From positions 1 through 64,000 of the forward strand of contig NZ_JAFCJX010000016.1 in the NCBI RefSeq assembly GCF_018130695.1: a stretch of 64,000 nt of DNA. The letters run 5' to 3'. The translations under genes and the position numbers were made by a program. A model generated the notes under the pieces. The model was not told the origin of the DNA, made no database searches, and saw only the letters and a program-made list of their open reading frames with translations. This DNA is from Bradyrhizobium jicamae. GTDB taxonomy: Bacteria > Pseudomonadota > Alphaproteobacteria > Rhizobiales > Xanthobacteraceae. Below are positions 58,418-64,000 of the stretch, one piece after another (the stretch's first letter is position 1; each line of letters opens with the position of its first letter).

Positions 58418-59710
58418 ATGACCGCGCCGCTGAAGGCGATCGACGGCAACGCCGATCTCTCCGCCCTGATGAACGACCTCGCTGCGAAAGCGCGCGCTGC
58501 CGCGCGCGTGCTGGCGCTGGCGCCGCCGGAGCAGAAGAACCGCGCGCTTGAAGCCGTTGCGCGCGCGATCCGCGCCAACGCGCCGGCGATCCTGGCGGCC
58601 AATGCCGAGGATGTCGCGGAAGCGCGTGCCGGCGGCACGACGTCCGCCTTCCTCGACCGCCTGACGCTGACGCCGGCCCGCATCGAGGGCATGGCCGAGG
58701 GCGTTGCGACCGTGCGCGACATTCCCGATCCCGTGGGCGCCGTGACGGAGAGCTGGCGGCGGCCGAACGGCATGACCATCGAGCGCGTGCGCGTCCCGCT
58801 CGGCGTGATCGGCGTGATCTTCGAAAGCCGTCCGAATGTCGCGGCCGACGCCGGCGTGCTCTGCCTCAAGTCCGGCAATGCCGTGATCCTGCGCGGCGGC
58901 TCCGACAGTTTCCGTTCCTGCCGCGCGATCCATGAATGCCTGGTCCAGGGCCTGCGCGAAGCCGGTTTGCCTGAAGCTGCGATCACCCTGGTGCCGACGC
59001 GTGACCGCGCAGCCGTCGGCCTGATGCTGTCGGGCCTGAACGGCGGCATCGACGTGATCGTGCCGCGCGGCGGCAAGAGCCTTGTCGCTCGCGTCGAGGC
59101 GGAAGCGCGCGTGCCGGTGTTTGCGCACCTCGAAGGCGTGAATCATGTCTATGTCGACGGCAGCGCCAATCTCGACATGGCGAAGTCGATCGTGCTGAAC
59201 GCCAAGATGCGCCGCACCGGCGTCTGCGGCGCGGCCGAGACGCTGCTGGTCGATCGCAAGGCGGCGCCGACAACGCTGAAGCCGCTGGTCGAGATGCTGC
59301 TCGAGTCCGGCTGCGAGGTGCGCGGTGACGAGGCCGTGCAGAAGATCGACGCGCGGGTGAAGCCGGCCTCCGACGACGATTGGAACGAAGAATATCTCGA
59401 CGCGATCATCGCTGCACGCGTCGTCGACGGCGTCGACGCCGCAATCGCGCATATCCAGAACCACGGCTCGCGCCACACCGATGCGATCGTGGCTGAGGAC
59501 GCCAAGGCTGCGGAAAAGTTTCTGAGCCAGGTCGACTCCGCGATCGTGCTGCACAACGCCTCGACGCAGTTCGCCGATGGCGGCGAGTTCGGCTTCGGCG
59601 CCGAGATCGGCATTGCCACCGGTAAATTCCACGCGCGTGGTCCGGTCGGCGCTGAGCAGTTGACGAGTTTCAAGTACCGCGTCCACGGCACCGGACAGAC
59701 GCGGCCGTGA
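58418..59710 (+). CDS. proA: Gamma-glutamyl phosphate reductase
   Basis: A 430-aa NADPH-dependent enzyme that makes glutamate-5-semialdehyde for proline synthesis. It has the family phrases VPLGVIGVIFESRPNVAADA, GNAVILRGGSDSF, IDVIVPRGGKSLV and the catalytic-Cys region MRRTGVCGAAETLLV, with HTDAIVAED near the end. ATG 58418 fits the family length, though its ribosome site is weak. It is followed closely by nadD. Confidence 0.95.
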   Translation: MTAPLKAIDGNADLSALMNDLAAKARAAARVLALAPPEQKNRALEAVARAIRANAPAILAANAEDVAEARAGGTTSAFLDRLTLTPARIEGMAEGVATVRDIPDPVGAVTESWRRPNGMTIERVRVPLGVIGVIFESRPNVAADAGVLCLKSGNAVILRGGSDSFRSCRAIHECLVQGLREAGLPEAAITLVPTRDRAAVGLMLSGLNGGIDVIVPRGGKSLVARVEAEARVPVFAHLEGVNHVYVDGSANLDMAKSIVLNAKMRRTGVCGAAETLLVDRKAAPTTLKPLVEMLLESGCEVRGDEAVQKIDARVKPASDDDWNEEYLDAIIAARVVDGVDAAIAHIQNHGSRHTDAIVAEDAKAAEKFLSQVDSAIVLHNASTQFADGGEFGFGAEIGIATGKFHARGPVGAEQLTSFKYRVHGTGQTRP

Positions 59711-59760
59711 TGGCAATTTAACGCGCGGCAGAGCCCTTGCAGCACGCTTCGACCGCGCCG

Positions 59761-60378
59761 ATGTCAGCAGCCCAGGCTTTGCCGTTCTACACCAACGGCA
59801 TGCGCATCGGGCTGCTCGGCGGCTCCTTCAATCCGCCGCACGCCGCGCATCGCGCGATCAGCCAGTTCGCGATCAAGCGCCTGCGGCTCGATCGCGTGTG
59901 GTGGCTGTTAACGCCGGGCAATCCGCTGAAGAATCATGACGGCCTGCATGCACTCACCGAGCGTGCTGCGGCCGCGCGCCGCGTCGCCGACGATCCGCGC
60001 ATCGACATCAGCTGTCTCGAAGCTGTCATCGGCACGCGCTATACCGTCGACACGATCATCCACTTGCGTCGCCGCGTCTCCGGTGTGCACTTTGTCTGGA
60101 TCATGGGCGCTGACAATCTCGCGCAATTCCATCGCTGGAAGGACTGGCGGCGCATCGCCTCCGATGTGCCCCTCGCCGTGATCGACCGTCCGCCCCAGAG
60201 TTTTCGCGCCCTCGCCGCGCCGGCGGCCCAGGCGCTTGCCCGCTACCGCATGCCCGAAAATCAGGCCTCCCGCCTCGCCGATCAGCAGGCACCGGCCTGG
60301 GTTTTCCTCACCGGCATGAAATCCAATCTGTCTTCGACCGGCCTTCGGAACCCGGATGGGAGCTGGCGGACGGTGTGA
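59761..60378 (+). CDS. nadD: Nicotinate-nucleotide adenylyltransferase
   Basis: A 205-aa enzyme of NAD synthesis. It has the nucleotidyltransferase signature GLLGGSFNPPHAAH (T/HxGH-type HAAH), WWLLTPGNPLKNHDGLHALT, and FVWIMGADNLAQFHRWKDW. ATG 59761 (MSAAQALPFYTNG) or a further internal ATG (MRIGLLGGS) is possible; an in-frame TTG at 59737 is less likely. It precedes rsfS. Confidence 0.93.
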   Translation: MSAAQALPFYTNGMRIGLLGGSFNPPHAAHRAISQFAIKRLRLDRVWWLLTPGNPLKNHDGLHALTERAAAARRVADDPRIDISCLEAVIGTRYTVDTIIHLRRRVSGVHFVWIMGADNLAQFHRWKDWRRIASDVPLAVIDRPPQSFRALAAPAAQALARYRMPENQASRLADQQAPAWVFLTGMKSNLSSTGLRNPDGSWRTV

Positions 60379-60498
60379 GGGTATGGGGGCGACTGGAATA
60401 TTGAAACCGTTAACCCCACATGCATAGAATGGTCCGTGGGCGCCATGGATTCGGCTCCCGCGATACAGTGAAAGGAATGGTCCCTGGCCACATCTGTA

Positions 60499-60936
60499 TT
60501 GTCAGAGTCTGTTTTACCCAAGGTTCCCAAGACGTCACGTCCTAAGACTGCGCGTAAAACATCGACGAAAACCGCGGCCTTGCAGGCGACGCAACCCGAC
60601 GCCAACAAGACGCTGAATCTGATCCTCTCCCGCCTCGACGATATGAAGGCGGAAGAAACGGTCACCATCGACCTTCGCGGCAAATCCGCATATTCCGACT
60701 ACATGATCGTCACGACCGGCCGGGCCAACCGGCATGTCGGCGCGATCGCGGAAAATGTGACGAAAGCGCTGAAGGAAAACGGACAGAGCAAAATCCATGT
60801 CGAGGGCTTGCCCAATTGTGACTGGGTTCTGATCGATTCCGGCGACGTGATCGTGCACGTGTTCAGACCCGAGGTGCGCGAGTTCTACAATCTCGAGCGA
60901 TTGTGGGCTCAGAACCCGGCAGCCGCGGCGGTCTAA
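60499..60936 (+). CDS. rsfS: Ribosomal silencing factor RsfS
   Basis: A 145-aa Iojap-family protein that binds uL14 and blocks subunit joining. After a Lys/Thr-rich N-terminus, the core has LNLILSRLDDMKAEETVTID, SAYSDYMIVTTGRANRHVGA and DSGDVIVHVFRPEVREFYNL. The start is uncertain: TTG 60499 is given, but an in-frame CTG at 60484 has AAGGA at better spacing. The next gene is rlmH. Confidence 0.9.
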   Translation: MSESVLPKVPKTSRPKTARKTSTKTAALQATQPDANKTLNLILSRLDDMKAEETVTIDLRGKSAYSDYMIVTTGRANRHVGAIAENVTKALKENGQSKIHVEGLPNCDWVLIDSGDVIVHVFRPEVREFYNLERLWAQNPAAAAV

Positions 60937-60986
60937 GGCGTAGCGAAGCCGATGCGAATCGGCAGCAGCGCAGCTAAATTGCGCTG

Positions 60987-61469
60987 ATGCGTCTCGTCGT
61001 CATCTGCATCGGCCGGCTGAAACAAGGTCCGGAACGGGAGCTCGCGGAGCGCTACCGCGAGCGCTTCGAGGATATCGGCCGCAAGCTCGGCTTTCGCGGC
61101 CTCGAGATTCATGAAATTGCGGAAAGCCGCGCCCGCGATGCGGCTGCGCGAATCGCGGAAGAAGCGGCGGCGATCACAGCCCTGCTGCCGGATAAATACG
61201 CGCTGGTGGCACTGGACGAGCGCGGCAAGAGTGTCGACAGCGCAAGCTTCGCGGCGCAGCTTGGCCGCTGGCGCGACGAGGGCAGTGCAAATACGGTGTT
61301 CGTGATCGGCGGCGCGGACGGACTTTCGCCTGAATTGCAGCGCAAGGCACAGCTACGCATTGCGTTCGGCTCGGCGACCTGGCCGCATCAAATGGTTCGC
61401 GTCATGCTTCTGGAACAGATTTACCGAGCCGCCACGATTCTGGCTGGCCACCCCTATCACCGCGCGTGA
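60987..61469 (+). CDS. rlmH: 23S rRNA pseudouridine-1915 N3-methyltransferase
   Basis: A 160-aa SPOUT-fold enzyme. It starts MRLVVICIGRLKQGPERELA, and has ALDERGKSVDSASFAAQLGR, FVIGGADGLSPELQRKAQ and the knot-region LPHQ-like WPHQMVRVMLLEQIYRA, ending HPYHRA. It methylates the pseudouridine of helix 69 in 70S ribosomes. Typical length and context beside rsfS. Confidence 0.96.
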   Translation: MRLVVICIGRLKQGPERELAERYRERFEDIGRKLGFRGLEIHEIAESRARDAAARIAEEAAAITALLPDKYALVALDERGKSVDSASFAAQLGRWRDEGSANTVFVIGGADGLSPELQRKAQLRIAFGSATWPHQMVRVMLLEQIYRAATILAGHPYHRA

Positions 61470-61503
61470 ATGCGTCGTGATGCGAAAGCGCTGAACGGGA
61501 CGA

Positions 61504-62859
61504 ATGCACTTCAAGCGGCATATGAATCTCGACGCTGACACCGCCCGTCGCGGGAGTCTGCTTGCGTCGCTGCCGCTCGCCCTGCACCTGGCCATTGCGC
61601 CCGCGCATGCACAGAACGCCCCGGTGCCGCAGCAGGCGGCCGCAACCTCGCCCGACGCCATCAAGCAACGCGAGCAGGAGCTCGAGGCCGCGCGCGAGCA
61701 GCAGCGCAAGGCGGCCGAGCTGCAGGAAAAGCTGAAGGCCGATATCGCGGCGATCGGCCAGGATCGCAGCAAGCTCAATGAACAGCTGATCGATATTGCC
61801 GGCCAGGTGCGCGGCGTCGAGACGCGGATTGCGGATACTGAGGCGCGGCTGCGCCAGCTCGACGGTCGTGAGCGCGACATCCGCGCCTCGCTGGATTCGC
61901 GCCGCGCCGACATTGTCGAGGTGCTCGCAGCGCTCCAGCGCGCCGGCCGCCGCACGCCGCCGGCGCTTTTGGTGCGACCCGAGGACGCGCTGCAATCGCT
62001 GCGCACCGCAATGCTGCTAGGTGCGGTGGTGCCGGAATTGCGCAGCCGCGCGGAGAAGCTCGCGACCGACCTCGGCGAACTGGTCGCACTGCGCAAGACG
62101 ATCTCGACCGAGCGCGACGGCCTGGCGCGTGACCGCGACAAGCTGAGGGATGATCAGGTCCGCCTCTCAGCCCTGGTCGACGAACGGCAGCGCCAGCAGA
62201 GCGCGGCTGAAAAGGACATGGAGGCGGAAGGCGCCCGCGCGATCGCGCTGTCGAAGCAGGTCGGCGACCTTCAGGGCCTGATCGCCAAGATGGAGCAGGA
62301 CCTCAAGAGCGCCGCCAAGGCGGCTGCCACCGCCAATCTGCAGGGGGCACCGGCACCCGTGAACGGCAAGCCGAATCTGGGCGCTTTCAAGGATCCCGCC
62401 CGCCTCGCCCCCGCGGTCGCTTTCGCTTCGGCCAAGGGATTGTTCTCCTATCCCGTGAATGGCAGCAAGATTCGCGAATTTGGCGGTTCCGATGGGGCGG
62501 GTGGCGTCCAAAAAGGCATCTCTTTGGCCGCGAAACCGGGCGCGCAGGTCACAACCCCGTGTGACGGCTGGGTTGTTTACGCCGGTCCATTCCGCTCCTA
62601 TGGTCAACTCTTGATCCTCAATGCCGGGGGCGGGTATCATGTCCTGATCGCCGGGATGGAGCGCATTTCGGTAAACATCGGCCAGTTTGTTCTTACGGGG
62701 GAGCCGGTCGCGACGATGGGATCGACATCTCAGGTCGCATCCATTCTGGCGACCAATGCGAGCCAGCCTGTGCTCTATGTCGAGTTCCGTAAGGACGGCA
62801 CTCCAATCGATCCAGGCCCATGGTGGGCCACAAATGAAGGCGAAAAGGTTCGCGGATGA
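61504..62859 (+). CDS. EnvC-like murein hydrolase activator
   Basis: A 451-aa exported protein: signal peptide (to about residue 37, ending HAQ-N), long coiled coil (about 50-285) and a C-terminal LytM/M23 domain (about 320-440). The LytM domain lacks the usual zinc residues: the position of HxxxD reads VQKGISL and that of HxH reads LYVEFRKDG. It is therefore probably a non-catalytic activator of amidases, as EnvC is. It precedes ctpA with a 4-bp overlap (ATGA). Confidence 0.88.
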   Translation: MHFKRHMNLDADTARRGSLLASLPLALHLAIAPAHAQNAPVPQQAAATSPDAIKQREQELEAAREQQRKAAELQEKLKADIAAIGQDRSKLNEQLIDIAGQVRGVETRIADTEARLRQLDGRERDIRASLDSRRADIVEVLAALQRAGRRTPPALLVRPEDALQSLRTAMLLGAVVPELRSRAEKLATDLGELVALRKTISTERDGLARDRDKLRDDQVRLSALVDERQRQQSAAEKDMEAEGARAIALSKQVGDLQGLIAKMEQDLKSAAKAAATANLQGAPAPVNGKPNLGAFKDPARLAPAVAFASAKGLFSYPVNGSKIREFGGSDGAGGVQKGISLAAKPGAQVTTPCDGWVVYAGPFRSYGQLLILNAGGGYHVLIAGMERISVNIGQFVLTGEPVATMGSTSQVASILATNASQPVLYVEFRKDGTPIDPGPWWATNEGEKVRG

Positions 62860-64000
62860 TGCGCAAGACTTCTGTAATCCTCCTCAGCGCCGCTGCCGGC
62901 GCGGCACTGACGCTGTTCGTGACCCAGCCCCGCGCGATACTGATGGGTTCGAGCGCGCGTGCGGCGACGTCGGACACCTATCGTCAGCTCAATCTGTTCG
63001 GCGACGTGTTCGAGCGCGTGCGCAGCGACTATGTCGAGAAGCCCGATGATTCCAAGCTCGTGGAGTCCGCGATCTCGGGCATGCTGTCCGGCCTCGATCC
63101 GCATTCGAGCTACATGGATGCCAAGAGCTTCCGCGACATGCAGGTGCAGACCCGCGGCGAGTTCGGCGGCCTCGGCATCGAGGTCACCATGGAAGACGGC
63201 CTGATCAAGGTGGTCTCGCCGATCGACGACACCCCGGCCTCGAAGGCCGGCATCATGGCCAACGACATCATCACCACGCTCGACGACGAGGCCGTGCAGG
63301 GCCTGACCCTGAACCAGGCGGTCGAGAAGATGCGCGGCCCGGTCAACACCAAGATCCGCCTCAAGATCATCCGCAAGGGCCAGGACAATCCGATCGACGT
63401 CACGCTGGTGCGTGACAACATCCGCGTCCGCTCGGTGCGCGCCCGCGTCGAGGCCGATGACATCGCCTATATCCGCATCACCACCTTCAACGAGCAGACC
63501 ACCGAAGGCCTGAAGAAGGAGATCGCCAATCTCTCCGGCCAGATCGGCGACAAGCTGAAGGGCTACATCATCGACCTCCGCAACAATCCGGGCGGCCTGC
63601 TCGAAGAAGCGGTCACGGTGTCCGACGCGTTCCTGGAGCGCGGCGAGATCGTCTCGACCCGAGGCCGCAATGCCGAGGAAACCCAGCGCCGCGCCGCCCA
63701 TGCGGGCGACCTGACCAAGGGCAAGCCGGTCATCGTGCTGATCAACGGCGGCTCGGCTTCGGCCTCCGAAATCGTCGCCGGCGCGCTGCAGGACCACAAG
63801 CGGGCGACGCTGGTCGGCACCCGCTCGTTCGGCAAGGGCTCGGTGCAGACCATCATCCCGCTCGGCTCGGGCAATGGCGCGCTGCGCCTGACCACGGCGC
63901 GCTATTACACGCCGTCGGGCAAATCGATCCAGGCCAAGGGCATCGTGCCCGACATCGAGGTGCTGCAGGACGTGCCGGAAGAGCTCAAGGCGCGCACCGA
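62856..64000 (+). CDS. ctpA: C-terminal processing protease CtpA (partial)
   Basis: An S41 carboxyl-terminal protease, cut by the right edge after about 381 residues. It has a signal peptide (MMRKTSVILLSAAAGAALTL), a PDZ domain (about 95-175: GIEVTMEDGLIKVVSPIDDT, SKAGIMANDIITTLD) and the S41 core with the Ser nucleophile in INGGSASASEIVAGALQDHK and the Lys in VGTRSFGKGSVQ. It overlaps the EnvC-like gene by 4 bp. It trims periplasmic and membrane proteins. Confidence 0.95.
   Translation, partial: MMRKTSVILLSAAAGAALTLFVTQPRAILMGSSARAATSDTYRQLNLFGDVFERVRSDYVEKPDDSKLVESAISGMLSGLDPHSSYMDAKSFRDMQVQTRGEFGGLGIEVTMEDGLIKVVSPIDDTPASKAGIMANDIITTLDDEAVQGLTLNQAVEKMRGPVNTKIRLKIIRKGQDNPIDVTLVRDNIRVRSVRARVEADDIAYIRITTFNEQTTEGLKKEIANLSGQIGDKLKGYIIDLRNNPGGLLEEAVTVSDAFLERGEIVSTRGRNAEETQRRAAHAGDLTKGKPVIVLINGGSASASEIVAGALQDHKRATLVGTRSFGKGSVQTIIPLGSGNGALRLTTARYYTPSGKSIQAKGIVPDIEVLQDVPEELKART

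Noticed and set aside
60477..60545. ATG frame with AAAGG upstream of rsfS
   Set aside because: Out of frame with rsfS and ends within 23 codons. It could be a leader peptide, but nothing supports it.
1..64000. CRISPR arrays, insertion sequences, prophage genes, rRNA
   Set aside because: I found no regularly spaced direct repeats, transposase or integrase frames, phage structural genes or rRNA sequence in the window.

Overview
The window looks like chromosomal DNA of a bradyrhizobial alphaproteobacterium. It is GC-rich and carries the gene order rplU-rpmA-...-obgE-proB-proA-nadD-rsfS-rlmH-envC-like-ctpA. It has a large bradyrhizobial-type flagellin, many LysR regulators with solute-uptake and catabolic operons, and short palindromic intergenic repeats of a kind I associate with Bradyrhizobium. 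No insertion sequence, prophage or CRISPR array is visible. Species assignment is inference only.

Layout. 1-7.7 kb: motility and signalling (cheA start, flagellin, a receiver protein and a truncated second receiver, two tandem Crp/Fnr-type regulators, an unusual LuxR-type regulator). Its intergenic regions share a palindrome of the form CCGTA-N4-TACGG. 7.7-13.8 kb: exported hypotheticals, a GH3 hexosaminidase, acetoacetyl-CoA synthetase and a threonine-synthase-like enzyme. 13.8-27.4 kb: an aldo/keto reductase and efflux MFS pair divergent from a LysR gene, tupAB for tungstate uptake without an ATPase gene, an Hsp70-like protein, an MFS-GAF-amidohydrolase operon divergent from a LysR gene, and two flavin oxidoreductases.

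27.5-40.2 kb: two large same-strand blocks. One is hyuA-hyuB-SDR-aldolase. The other is a branched-chain-type ABC importer (livK-H-M-G-F) with an aminotransferase, and a LysR gene sits between them. Together they look like uptake and breakdown of an amide or lactam compound. 40.2-48.4 kb: a catabolic operon (RraA-like aldolase, 2-hydroxyacid dehydrogenase, SDR, MFS, RidA, Tat-exported metallo-beta-lactamase-fold hydrolase, cupin) bracketed by two LysR genes. 48.4-49.4 kb: a gene-free patch of repeats beside tRNA-Ser(CGA).

49.5-64 kb: mostly housekeeping genes, with an alpha/beta hydrolase, a ParD/ParE-type toxin-antitoxin pair between proB and proA, and, next to rplU, a ROK-family protein whose motifs appear in circularly permuted order. 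That protein is the observation I consider most likely to be new. The shared palindrome family in the first 7.5 kb is the second.
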